Assembly (NCBI RefSeq): GCF_900114355.1 | Contig: NZ_FOSS01000001.1 | Coordinates: 1,166,368 to 1,230,367, forward strand | Reading direction: 5' to 3' | Length of the DNA stretch: 64,000 nt | DNA from: Lysobacter sp. cf310 | GTDB lineage: Bacteria > Pseudomonadota > Gammaproteobacteria > Xanthomonadales > Xanthomonadaceae | Shown: positions 17,313-24,686 of the stretch, in pieces | Layout of the letters: each line of letters starts with the position of its first letter | How positions within the stretch are numbered: the first letter of the stretch is position 1 | Translations under genes and position numbers: made by a program | Notes under the pieces: model-generated | What the model was told of the DNA's origin: nothing | Databases searched by the model: none | The model's input: the letters and a program-made list of their open reading frames with translations, nothing else

Positions 17313-18623
17313 ATGTCGAACCCCACCCGTTCGCCGCCGCCGCTGCCGCCGTATACCGGCCCGGGGTCGCCGCAGGACGTACCGCCGCTGCCCGGCAGTT
17401 CGCCGCTGGATCCGGCCGCCTTGCCCGAACCGATTCGCGAGGAGCTGCTGGCGCCCGATCCGGTCGCCATCGACACGTCCTCCGAGGAGCTCAAGGACGG
17501 CCTCAACCGCTGTCCGAAATGCGGTGCGTCCGACATCCGCCACAAGCCGGGCAGCGACTTGCTGATTTGCCTGTATTGCCGCAACGAGTGGCAAGGCGCG
17601 CGGGTGGAGGAGGAGTTCGGACTCGGCGAGGGCCTCGACCAGCTCAAAGGCACCATCATCGCCTCGGGCGCGCGCGACATCGCGGCCGACGCCGCCAGCC
17701 TGATGACCTTCAAGTGCACCGGCTGCGGCGCCGAGGTGACGGTCAACACCGAGGCTGGGATGACCGCGCGGTGTCACTGGTGCCGGCACGTCTTCGGCGT
17801 CAACGAGCAGGTGGCCAACGGCGCGGTGCCCGATGCGGTGCTGCCGTTCCACATCCGCAAGGACGACGCCGTCGCCCGTATCCGTCAGTTCGTGGACAAG
17901 CGCCGCTTCTTCGCGTTGAAGGCCTTCAAGGAGCAGTTCACGCCGGAGAACGTCGTCGGCGTCTACCTGCCGTACATGATCGTCGACGGCAAGGCCAGCG
18001 CCGACATCGCCGGCAAGGGCGAAATCCAAACGCGCCGCTACACCAAGGGCAGCGGCGACAACAAGAAGACCTACTACGACGCGGACGTCTATCGGGTGGA
18101 ACGGCACGTGGACTTCACCGTCGACGACCTGCCGCTGGAATCTTCCACCGAGCGCGGCAACCTGGACACCCGCGTCAACACCAACAACATCATCAATACC
18201 ATCCTGCCATTCGACACCAAGAACGCGGTGAAGTGGAACGCGTCCTATCTGTCGGGCTTCAGCTCGGAGAAGCGCAACAGCGACGTGCAGCACCTGCGCC
18301 CGCGCCTGGAGGACCAACTCCTGTCGATCGCCCGCGCCCAGGTCGAGGAATCGGTGGAGCGCTACGGTCGCGGCGTGCGCTGGGAACAGGAGCGGCTCGA
18401 CGTCCACGGCACACGCTGGGTGTCGATGTACCTGCCGGTGTGGCTGTATTCCTACCACCAGCCGGGCAGCAACGGCGGCATGCTGCATTACATCGCCGTG
18501 AACGGCCGCACCGGCGAGACGATGGGCAGCGTGCCGGTACAGCAGTGGAAGCTGCTATTGACCGCCATCACCGTCGGCACCTTCCTGGAAGGCATCGCAC
18601 TCTGGATCGTGGGGAACTCTTAA
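17313..18623 (+). CDS. Membrane-anchored double zinc-ribbon protein
   Basis: A 436-residue protein. A proline-rich N-terminus is followed by zinc ribbon 1 (Cys67, Cys70, Cys86, Cys89; CPKCG...CLYC) and zinc ribbon 2 (Cys135, Cys138, Cys154, Cys157; CTGCG...CHWC), a beta-rich domain at about 175-405, and one transmembrane helix at 414-433. This order matches TFIIB-type zinc-ribbon membrane proteins such as B. subtilis YdjG, which sits beside a PspA and an SPFH gene. It probably senses or organises membrane state with the SPFH neighbour (inference). The gene starts 20 bp after the SPFH stop and overlaps the next gene by one base (TAATG). Confidence 0.82.
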   Translation: MSNPTRSPPPLPPYTGPGSPQDVPPLPGSSPLDPAALPEPIREELLAPDPVAIDTSSEELKDGLNRCPKCGASDIRHKPGSDLLICLYCRNEWQGARVEEEFGLGEGLDQLKGTIIASGARDIAADAASLMTFKCTGCGAEVTVNTEAGMTARCHWCRHVFGVNEQVANGAVPDAVLPFHIRKDDAVARIRQFVDKRRFFALKAFKEQFTPENVVGVYLPYMIVDGKASADIAGKGEIQTRRYTKGSGDNKKTYYDADVYRVERHVDFTVDDLPLESSTERGNLDTRVNTNNIINTILPFDTKNAVKWNASYLSGFSSEKRNSDVQHLRPRLEDQLLSIARAQVEESVERYGRGVRWEQERLDVHGTRWVSMYLPVWLYSYHQPGSNGGMLHYIAVNGRTGETMGSVPVQQWKLLLTAITVGTFLEGIALWIVGNS

Positions 18624-18883
18624 TGAGCGACGACAGCGGACTTTGGCTGCTTCTGCTCGGCCCGGCCGGCGCCACCGGCCTGTATTGGGGCCTGTATCGG
18701 TACTACCGCAACACCGACAAGTCGCACGCGTTCGAACGCGAAACGACCGTCGAGGCGCAACCGGTGACCGGCTCGGACCAGAAGATCGGCGAGGTCACGG
18801 GAACGCGGGAGACGGAGATCGACGGCAACAACGTGCAGGCCTACCGCAAGCGCGTGAAGCGCATCGAGGGCGACACGGGCTGA
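18623..18883 (+). CDS. Small membrane protein, 86 aa, translationally coupled
   Basis: An 86-residue protein with one N-terminal transmembrane segment (residues 7-25, LWLLLLGPAGATGLYWGLY) and a charged cytoplasmic-type tail (RETTVEAQPV...EIDGNNVQAYRKRVKRIEG). Its ATG shares the last base of the preceding TAA, so it is probably translated by reinitiation and made in step with the zinc-ribbon protein. No family is recognised. Its place as the last gene of the SPFH operon suggests it is a subunit of the same membrane complex. Confidence 0.8.
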   Translation: MSDDSGLWLLLLGPAGATGLYWGLYRYYRNTDKSHAFERETTVEAQPVTGSDQKIGEVTGTRETEIDGNNVQAYRKRVKRIEGDTG

Positions 18884-18909
18884 GTTCGAGCCACGCGCTG
18901 TCGGCGACC

Positions 18910-18934
18910 GAAAGGCCCCTCTCTCGGGCCTTTC
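18910..18934 (+). terminator. Terminator of the SPFH operon
   Basis: A 9-bp stem, GAAAGGCCC at 18910-18918 with GGGCCTTTC at 18926-18934, has a 7-base loop, 26 bp after the last operon gene. The stem ends in TTTC. Since the A and T ends are symmetrical it may also serve the convergent trypsin-like protease gene. Confidence 0.75.
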
Positions 18935-18950
18935 TATCGAAGCCCGCGCC

Positions 18951-19799
18951 TCACGGCGTATTTTGGATTTCGGTGTTTCGGCCCGATAGCTTCGCGGGCG
19001 CCGCGATCGTCTTCTCGATCCAGCCGCGGTAGTGCTCCACCCGCACGCCGTAATTCGTCTGACCGTACTTGCCCGGCCAGGTTTCCATCGGATTGCCCTG
19101 CACGCGCTTCCATGCGGTGATCCCGGCCACCTGCCATTCGTCGCCTACCGCGACGAGAATGGGGCTACCGCTGTCGCCGTTGCCCAGCGATGCCTCCAGC
19201 GGAAGCGCCGCCGGCGGCGGATCGAAGGTGTATCCGATCCATCGGCCCTCCGAACTGCTGATCTCGTTGTAGCCCTGGCGCAGATCGGTCCGATTCGGGC
19301 CGTGCGGATTGTGCCCCCGCGTACCCGTCCCGGTGGCGCCCCGCCCCATGATCCGCACCACCTTCCCCAGCGCCGATTCGCTGTAGATGCGCACGGGAAC
19401 CACGTCGCGCACCGGCTCGACCAACTCGATCAGGGCGATGTCGTCGGAAGCGGCCATGAACGCCAGGAAGGCGCCCCAATCGCCCGACTTGATCGCCGCG
19501 TCGACCATGTCCTGAGGCGGCTTCTTGTAATCCGGGTGAACGACGACACGGCTTACGGCGTAAGGAGTGCCGCCGACGACGACCGCATCCACCCCTGGCT
19601 GCCAGCCCACTACGTGGGCGGCGGTCAGCACCCAGCGCGGTGCGATCAGGACGCCATGGCCCTCGCCCGGCACGTCGGCCAACGCCGGGAATTCGGATAT
19701 GGCCATTCGATAACGCATGTCGGGGACGTCGTCGCGAATGACGACCGCGCCGGCGCCGAACGATGCCAGCAGAAAAAAGGCAAGGACCGCACGACGCAT
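18951..19799 (-). CDS. Secreted trypsin-like serine protease (S1)
   Basis: A 282-residue protein with a signal peptide (LAFFLLASFGAGA). The chymotrypsin-fold catalytic triad is His62 in VLTAAHVVG, Asp120 in SDDIALIEL and Ser210 in GNGDSGSP. A 20-residue insertion around KKPPQDMVDAAIKSGDW lies between the His and Asp strands. There is no PDZ domain, so it is a simple secreted S1 protease rather than a Do-type enzyme. The ATG at 19799 follows CAGGTG; the long upstream frame extension is not credible. It may be activated without a large propeptide, since only a few residues separate the signal from the RDDVPDMRY segment. Confidence 0.9.
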   Translation of the reverse strand: MRRAVLAFFLLASFGAGAVVIRDDVPDMRYRMAISEFPALADVPGEGHGVLIAPRWVLTAAHVVGWQPGVDAVVVGGTPYAVSRVVVHPDYKKPPQDMVDAAIKSGDWGAFLAFMAASDDIALIELVEPVRDVVPVRIYSESALGKVVRIMGRGATGTGTRGHNPHGPNRTDLRQGYNEISSSEGRWIGYTFDPPPAALPLEASLGNGDSGSPILVAVGDEWQVAGITAWKRVQGNPMETWPGKYGQTNYGVRVEHYRGWIEKTIAAPAKLSGRNTEIQNTP

Positions 19800-19936
19800 C
19801 GGGCACCTGGAAAGCGATGTTTCGGGAAAGGAAGGGGCTCGCGAGAACCCCATCCGAGTATCGGCAATTCGTCGGCGCCGAGCCAGCGGCTCCGGGCCGA
19901 TGCGCCCCCTCGCCCATCCGTCGCATGCGCCGGCGG

Positions 19937-20437
19937 TCACGCCCCTCTTGCGAGCAATGCGTCCAGCTGCGCGAACTGCTCCGGCAGACCTTCCGCCGAA
20001 CCGGCGAGGGCTTCGTCGAGGGCCGCTTGCGTGGGGTAGAGCTCGTGCAAGGTGACCAGCGTGCTGCCGGCGTTTTCTTCGAACGTCACCGTGGTCACGG
20101 CGCCCTGATCGCTTTCCTCGTTCGTCCACACGATGCGCTTGTTCGGCGTCACCTCCGTGTAGGTGCCGAAGAACGCTATCGGTTGATCGGTAGCCGGGTG
20201 ACGGAACACGAGGCGATACCTGCCTCCGGTGCGAACCTCCATCTCGCACGAGAGCAGCGACAGGCCGGCCGACTCCGGAACCCACCACTGCTTGAACAAA
20301 TCGGGCCTGCTCCACGCTTCGAAGACGATATGCGCGGGCGCGTTGAACCGTCGCGTCGCGACGAATTCGCGGTCGGACTTGCGCTCCACGACGGTGCGAT
20401 TGATGGCGTCGGGGCTAGCTTCGTTTCCTTTTGGCAT
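19937..20437 (-). CDS. AHSA1/SRPBCC domain protein
   Basis: A 166-residue protein of the START/Bet v1-like AHSA1 group: FVATRRFNAPAHIVFEAWSRPDLFKQWW at residues 25-52 and the closing helix ALAGSAEGLPEQFAQLDALL. The fold binds hydrophobic ligands. Its ATG lies inside the end of the arsR-type gene (23-bp overlap) with AGGAGAAGG as ribosome binding site, which shows translational coupling. ArsR-AHSA1 pairs are widespread and are thought to link a small-molecule sensor or effector to its repressor; the ligand here is unknown. Confidence 0.92.
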   Translation of the reverse strand: MPKGNEASPDAINRTVVERKSDREFVATRRFNAPAHIVFEAWSRPDLFKQWWVPESAGLSLLSCEMEVRTGGRYRLVFRHPATDQPIAFFGTYTEVTPNKRIVWTNEESDQGAVTTVTFEENAGSTLVTLHELYPTQAALDEALAGSAEGLPEQFAQLDALLARGA

Positions 20438-20777
20438 CTGCCTTCTCCTCGCGTTTCAATTGTTCGACCAGCTGGTCGAGCGCGTCGAAACGCGCACTCC
20501 AGAGTTGGCGGTGGCGTTCGATCCAGGCGGCCTCTTCCTCCAGCCGGCGCTGTCCTAGCTTGCAGGTGCGTACGCGCCCCACCTTCTGTGTGGTCACCAG
20601 CCCCGCCTGCTCCAATACGCTGACGTGCTTCTTCATGCCGGTGAGGGTCATATCGAACTTTTGGGCAAGGTCGGTGATGGAGGCCTCCGAACCACCCAGG
20701 TGTTCGAGCACGCCGCGCCGGGTGACGTCGGAGAGCGCGGCGAAGGTTGCGTCGAGGCGGGCTTGATACTGAACCAT
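20415..20777 (-). CDS. ArsR-family winged-helix repressor
   Basis: A 120-residue DNA-binding protein with the ArsR winged helix: ATFAALSDVTRRGVLEHL, then the recognition part TDLAQKFDMTLTGMKKHVSVLEQ and wing LVTTQKVGRVRTCKL. It lacks the CxC metal site of ArsR/SmtB sensors, as in the AHSA1-linked SdpR-like branch. The ATG at 20777 sits inside a perfect 16-bp palindrome (20770-20785), which suggests autorepression. First gene of the pair with the AHSA1 gene. Confidence 0.92.
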   Translation of the reverse strand: MVQYQARLDATFAALSDVTRRGVLEHLGGSEASITDLAQKFDMTLTGMKKHVSVLEQAGLVTTQKVGRVRTCKLGQRRLEEEAAWIERHRQLWSARFDALDQLVEQLKREEKADAKRKRS

Positions 20778-20785
20778 ATGGTTCA
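20770..20785. promoter_or_regulatory. Perfect 16-bp palindrome over the arsR-type start codon, putative operator
   Basis: TGAACCATATGGTTCA is identical on both strands and contains the initiation codon of the ArsR-type gene (20775-20777). No Shine-Dalgarno sequence is evident just upstream of that ATG, so the message may be leaderless or nearly so, and repressor bound here would cover the transcription start region. Function is inferred from position and symmetry. Confidence 0.6.
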
Positions 20786-20978
20786 CTGTAAAACGCGCGC
20801 GGGCGGTTTGCAAGCGGCCGGTCGCAGGCGCGCGAATCCTGGCCGACTCCCGTCTCGCGGCGTGCGGCCCTACCGCTTGCGGGCGGCCGCTCATTGCGCG
20901 CCCACGTCGCCTTCGGGCTGTCCTTCCGGGCACGGACTCGGTAAAAGAACCGGCACCTGCAGACGAAGCCGAAACCCC

Positions 20979-21635
20979 ATGATCGACCGCGAACAACTTC
21001 ATCGGGACGGCTATGCCCTGCTCCGCGGCGAAATTCCGGCGGAGTGGCTGGGCGATCTGCGCCGCGCCTTCGATACGGGCGTGCAGCCGTCGGAGCGCTG
21101 GCCTGTGCCGCGCGGCGCGGACTGGCGCCATTCGCTGCTGGATCTCGATCCGACCGTGCAGGCCGTCTGCCGGCTGCCGCGTCTGCTGGCCGCAGCCGGC
21201 GCGCTGATCGGCGAGCGGTTCTTTCTGGCGCAAGTGGAGGGTCGCGAGCCCTTGCCCGGACTCGGCCATCAGGGCCTGCACCGCGACCTCTCGGCGCGAC
21301 GGCCCGGCGATACCGTGAACGCGCTGGCGTTCCTGGACAACTACGGCCCGCACAACGGCGCGACCCGCCTGGTGCCCGGCAGCCATCGCCCTAGGCCGGA
21401 CGCAGCGCCTCCCGGCGAGGACGACGAGTCCCGCAGCACGCAACTGGCAGGCGCCGCCGGCGACATCCTGGTGTTCGACGCCGACCTCGTCCACGCAGGC
21501 AGCCTGAACCCGGGCAACCTGCGTCGCCGCTCTCTGCTGATGGGCTACTTCGCCGAATCCAACTACGCACAGCACCTCAAAACGGCGCAGCTGCGCGGCA
21601 TCCGGATGGACACCAGCGAGCGCTTCGAAGCGTAG
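20979..21635 (+). CDS. Phytanoyl-CoA dioxygenase (PhyH) family protein
   Basis: A 218-residue Fe(II)/2-oxoglutarate-dependent oxygenase-like protein. The metal motif HxD is in QGLHRDLSARRPGD, with the distal histidine in DLVHAGSLNPGNLRRRSLLMGYF, whose arginines would bind 2-oxoglutarate. NGATRLVPGSHR is the family signature before the distal strand. It starts with MIDREQLHRDGYALLRGEI, the typical N-terminal helix-strand, so ATG 20979 is preferred over the longer frame. It is somewhat short for PhyH proteins (250-300). The substrate is unknown; the gene is divergent from the ArsR pair. Confidence 0.9.
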   Translation: MIDREQLHRDGYALLRGEIPAEWLGDLRRAFDTGVQPSERWPVPRGADWRHSLLDLDPTVQAVCRLPRLLAAAGALIGERFFLAQVEGREPLPGLGHQGLHRDLSARRPGDTVNALAFLDNYGPHNGATRLVPGSHRPRPDAAPPGEDDESRSTQLAGAAGDILVFDADLVHAGSLNPGNLRRRSLLMGYFAESNYAQHLKTAQLRGIRMDTSERFEA

Positions 21636-21713
21636 TCGGCTGCCGGCCGATTCCGGGCGCGGCAGCCCAGCGATTCCGGATGCCTGGTCGGAGGCGCCCG
21701 CTCAGTTCCGTCT

Positions 21714-22256
21714 CTAGGGCGGAACCGCCTCCTGAAAACTGCAACCGCTGTGATAGATCAGACACTCCACGCCGGATGCCTCGTCGCACAGTTTGGTCGC
21801 CTCGCGAATCGCGGTCTTCTCGTCGACTGCGGACGCCGCTATGCCGTGCCCTCCGCCCCAAGCGTATGCCGCGCATTGGTTGTAGAACGACAGTTGCACG
21901 GAGCATTTGCCTGGCTCTTTCGCCACTTGCTTGCAGTCGAGTACCGCATCGTTTTCGGCGGCCGCTTTCGACGCTCGACCGTTCGCCACGCCCAGTCCGC
22001 TGGCCCCTTTTTCCGTGGCATACGCGCCCCATCGGTCGGCCCATACCATCTCGATGGTCTCTTGCCGCTCTTCCTCGCCTCCCTCGCCATAGCCCGGAAT
22101 CGGCGCGCAGGCGATGAAGTCCCGTGATCCGGTTTCGAACATGCCGGCAGGACACCGGCCTTCCGCGAAACCGCTCAGCGGGAGCCCTAGCAAGACGAGC
22201 CCCGCCAGGCCGACGACCGCGACTGGGCGAGCGCCGCCCATTGCCGGTTTTCTCAT
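21714..22256 (-). CDS. Secreted DUF4189-type protein
   Basis: A 180-residue protein with a signal peptide (VAVVGLAGLVLLGLPLSGFA). The mature part contains WADRWGAYATEKGASGLGVA followed by cysteine-containing repeats (AVLDCKQVAKEPGKC, SFYNQCAAYAWGG, ATKLCDEASGVECLIYHSGC), matching DUF4189, whose members are small secreted cysteine-rich proteins of unknown function often near secretion or defence genes. Eight cysteines could form four disulfides. AAAGGAAA lies 5 bases before the ATG. Confidence 0.82.
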   Translation of the reverse strand: MRKPAMGGARPVAVVGLAGLVLLGLPLSGFAEGRCPAGMFETGSRDFIACAPIPGYGEGGEEERQETIEMVWADRWGAYATEKGASGLGVANGRASKAAAENDAVLDCKQVAKEPGKCSVQLSFYNQCAAYAWGGGHGIAASAVDEKTAIREATKLCDEASGVECLIYHSGCSFQEAVPP

Positions 22257-22499
22257 TTCGTTTCCTTTCGGGTCCGGCGTCGCAGGTGCGGGGCACCGCA
22301 GTGTCAGCCAGGTGGTTCATGGGCTCAAGGACCGGTTTACGGCGACAGTCCTGGGGCTTATGACTCCAGAAAATCCGACCCCGCGCCCCAGCCTGGGACG
22401 GACGACCCTGTGGCGTATGTCAACGGCACCGACCGCAGCAGGGCCTGCCCTCATCCCAGCAGCAAGCCCTGCCCTTAAGTCGGCGATTCGAACCGCAGC

Positions 22500-23759
22500 T
22501 TATTGACAGCGGGCAAGCACGAAGGTCACGGGCGAGTTGCCATAGCCCGCCACGACGATCTTGCCGTCGCTCTGCAGGGCAAGGCCTTGCACAGCGGCAT
22601 TCGCGCTGCCGACGGTGGTGACGACAGGCCCGAAGCTGTAGTCCTGGTTGCCGTACGGGTCGTAGCGATTCAAGGTCAACTGACGGTAGCTGCCCGCACT
22701 GGAGTAGCCGCCGACGATGATGCCTCCGCTGGCATCGATGGCGACATCGCTGCCGATCGCATTGCCGTTGCCGATGGGGGTAAGGACCTTGCCGGTGCCG
22801 GATCCAAAATAGCTGTCCAGCGCGCCGGTGCTGGTGTAACGAACGGCCGCCACCCGATAGTAGCCGGCGTTCGCGCTATTCGCGTAGCCGGCGGCGACGA
22901 TGTTGCCATCGCTTTGAATCGCCAGCGACGTGGCGACGGCGGAGTTGCCGGTGAACGTGCCGCCCACATTGGTCAGCACCTTGCCGCCGCTACCGAAAGT
23001 GGTGTCCAGCGCGCCTGTCGTGGTGTAGCGCGTCAACGCGAATACCGTGCCGCCGCTCGATGCGTAACCGGCCAGCACGGGCTTGCCGTCCGCCTGGATG
23101 GCCAGGCTGTTGGCGAGGGCCGAGCCGGTGCCGACCGTCGAGGTGACGGTGCCGGTACCGCTGCCGAAGCTGTAATCCAAGGTGCCGCTGCCGGTAAGGC
23201 GCGCCAGCGCAAAGCCGGAACCGGCATAGCCCGCAACCCAGATCGAACCGCCCTGGATCGCGACGGCGTAGGCTTCCGACGCCCCCGCGTAGAAATTGAC
23301 GGTCGTCTTGCCCGAGCTGCCGAAGCTGGCGTCCAGCGAACCGTCCGTGTTGTAGCGGAAAACGGTGAAGTTGCGGGTGGAGGTGAAGTTCGGGCACGAA
23401 GTGCCTGCAACGACGATCTTGCCATCGGTCTGCAGGGCGAGTGCGCGCGCTTGTCCCGAGCAACTGCCGGACAGCGTGGTGGTGACTTTGCCGGTGCCAT
23501 TGAAGCTCGTATCCAGCGCACCGCTGGTGGTATAGCGGGCCAGCGCGAAGTCGCCGAGTGCGTTCTGGCCGGCGGCGACGATCCGTCCGTCCGGCTGGAT
23601 AACCACCCGGGCGGCGGCGCCGTAACCGCCGAATGCGGTGGAGGTGATGCCGGCCGAACCAAACGTGGGGTCCAGCGTTGCGGCCCCTGCCGGCGCCGCC
23701 AGTATGCCGATGGCACCGATGGCCATGCCCAACGAAACCTTCATCGTAGTGCTGATCAT
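22500..23759 (-). CDS. Secreted delta-60 repeat protein
   Basis: A 419-residue protein with a signal peptide (SLGMAIGAIGILAAPAGA). It consists of about seven delta-60 repeats with the motif LDxxFGxxG (LDPTFGSAG, LDTSFNGTG, LDASFGSSG, LDYSFGSGTG, LDTTFGSGG, LDSYFGSGTG and QDYSFGP), spaced about 55 residues apart and each followed by SDGKIVVAGY-like strands. Such arrays fold as beta-propeller-like blades; their function is unknown. Start ATG 23759 has AAGGAGAG 7 bases upstream. Longer in-frame extensions lack a signal peptide. The unusually serine-, threonine- and glycine-rich composition fits an exposed protein. Confidence 0.88.
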   Translation of the reverse strand: MISTTMKVSLGMAIGAIGILAAPAGAATLDPTFGSAGITSTAFGGYGAAARVVIQPDGRIVAAGQNALGDFALARYTTSGALDTSFNGTGKVTTTLSGSCSGQARALALQTDGKIVVAGTSCPNFTSTRNFTVFRYNTDGSLDASFGSSGKTTVNFYAGASEAYAVAIQGGSIWVAGYAGSGFALARLTGSGTLDYSFGSGTGTVTSTVGTGSALANSLAIQADGKPVLAGYASSGGTVFALTRYTTTGALDTTFGSGGKVLTNVGGTFTGNSAVATSLAIQSDGNIVAAGYANSANAGYYRVAAVRYTSTGALDSYFGSGTGKVLTPIGNGNAIGSDVAIDASGGIIVGGYSSAGSYRQLTLNRYDPYGNQDYSFGPVVTTVGSANAAVQGLALQSDGKIVVAGYGNSPVTFVLARCQ

Positions 23760-23810
23760 TGCTTGCTCTCCTTGAGCGTGGTTGAGTCCATTTGGTTTTC
23801 CATTCAACTC

Positions 23811-23832
23811 ACCGTCGCTGCGCAGCGACGGT
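23811..23832. promoter_or_regulatory. Perfect 22-bp palindrome upstream of the delta-60 gene
   Basis: ACCGTCGCTG at 23811-23820 is followed directly by its reverse complement plus a central CG, so the 22 bp read identically on both strands. It lies 51 bp before the delta-60 start codon, in the position of a 5' leader hairpin or an operator. There is no T-tract, so termination is less likely. Confidence 0.5.
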
Positions 23833-24542
23833 GTTCTGAATACGCAAGGCTTGAAGGCAGCGGTGAGGGTGCGTCGCTTGCCAAAGTATCCGTGCTTGAT
23901 TACAGGTATCGCGCAAGTGACGTGCGGCACGGCTTGAGTCGCACCGACGGGCCGTTCGTGGCGATACGCCTGCCGATCTCTTCGAGTGCCTGTTTGCGGC
24001 CATGCGACGCTGCAGGCGGAGCGGGAGACCTCGCGAGAGGTTCGCCAGGCATTTCTGCTTCCTCAAGTTTGCGAGTGCGGTCTGTCGACGTGTCGGCAGC
24101 AGCTTGTCGTTCCGGATAAGACTTGCTGCCCGAAAGGCAACGCCGCAACTCCATCCGCGACACAGATCAAGCCCGTGGCCCGCGGCAGCTCATCCACGCC
24201 TGCCAAGCGCTGGCTTGTCCGATGCCTTGCTCGCCAGGTGAAGAAGCGAAGCTCCAGGGACTACGTACTCCAGTCGAATACGTCCTCGCTGGCCGTCGCG
24301 CAGTCGCACGCCCCATGCACTGGACCAGGGCCACCCACGCCCCTCTTTCTCGGCCCAGAACTTGCTTATGTGTGCGATGGAGCGCAGCCCCGTTCCATGC
24401 CGACATTCAGCCCCCTTTTGCCAAGTGTGCCCTAGGCGAGTCTCCGTCGTTGAGACGTTCCGGAGACAGGGGCTACACAGCGCTTGGAAGCACTGAACCC
24501 CACCATTCGCAGCCACCGCGGCAGGCGTTGGGCGGCAGTGGT
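23833..24542. other. Gene-free stretch, about 700 bp
   Basis: No frame on either strand has the codon bias of the neighbours. The open frames (for example plus 23986-24435 and minus 24190-24549) are rich in cysteine, serine and tryptophan and look like non-coding translation. The base composition is less GC-rich than the flanks, which could mean a decayed or foreign segment. No tRNA, inverted-repeat-flanked element or recognised RNA was seen. Confidence 0.5.
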
Positions 24543-24554
24543 TCGTCAAAATAA

Positions 24555-24578
24555 AATGGGGCTCCGGAGAGCCCCATT
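24555..24578 (-). terminator. Rho-independent terminator downstream of nrdJb
   Basis: AATGGGGCT at 24555-24563 pairs with AGCCCCATT at 24570-24578 around a 6-base loop. On the minus strand the stem is followed by TTATTTT. It is the only strong terminator after the RNR cluster and lies 108 bp beyond the nrdJb stop, with the intervening RNA also structured. Confidence 0.85.
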
Positions 24579-24686
24579 CGGGTAGCGGCAGCGTCCAGGT
24601 GCCCGTCCTGGCAACCCGGGCGACCGACCAGCGGTTTCAAGCTGCGCGCGCAGCTTTCGTCATTCGACGGTGGCGCCTACCGGCGC
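24579..24686 (-). ncRNA. Highly structured 3' untranslated region of nrdJb
   Basis: Between stop codon and terminator the minus-strand RNA can form four consecutive elements: a hairpin abutting the stop (24673-24686, GCGCC stem), CGUC-GAAU-GACG (24658-24669), a perfect 18-base palindromic hairpin (24639-24656) and a stem CGGGU/ACCCG (24579-24583 with 24614-24618) enclosing CCAGG/CCUGG (24595-24599 with 24607-24611). Such packing is unlikely to be by chance in 108 bases. It could be an RNA-stability element or a processed 3' UTR small RNA. No known riboswitch consensus was recognised. Confidence 0.4.

Noticed and set aside
23986-24435. 149-aa plus-strand open frame
   Set aside because: Cys/Ser/Pro-rich without codon bias, no ribosome binding site, and no resemblance to a family.
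24579-24686. Cyclic di-GMP or SAM riboswitch
   Set aside because: GGTAGC and GGCAACC strings occur but not in the right order or structural context, and the element is downstream of a gene, before its terminator.
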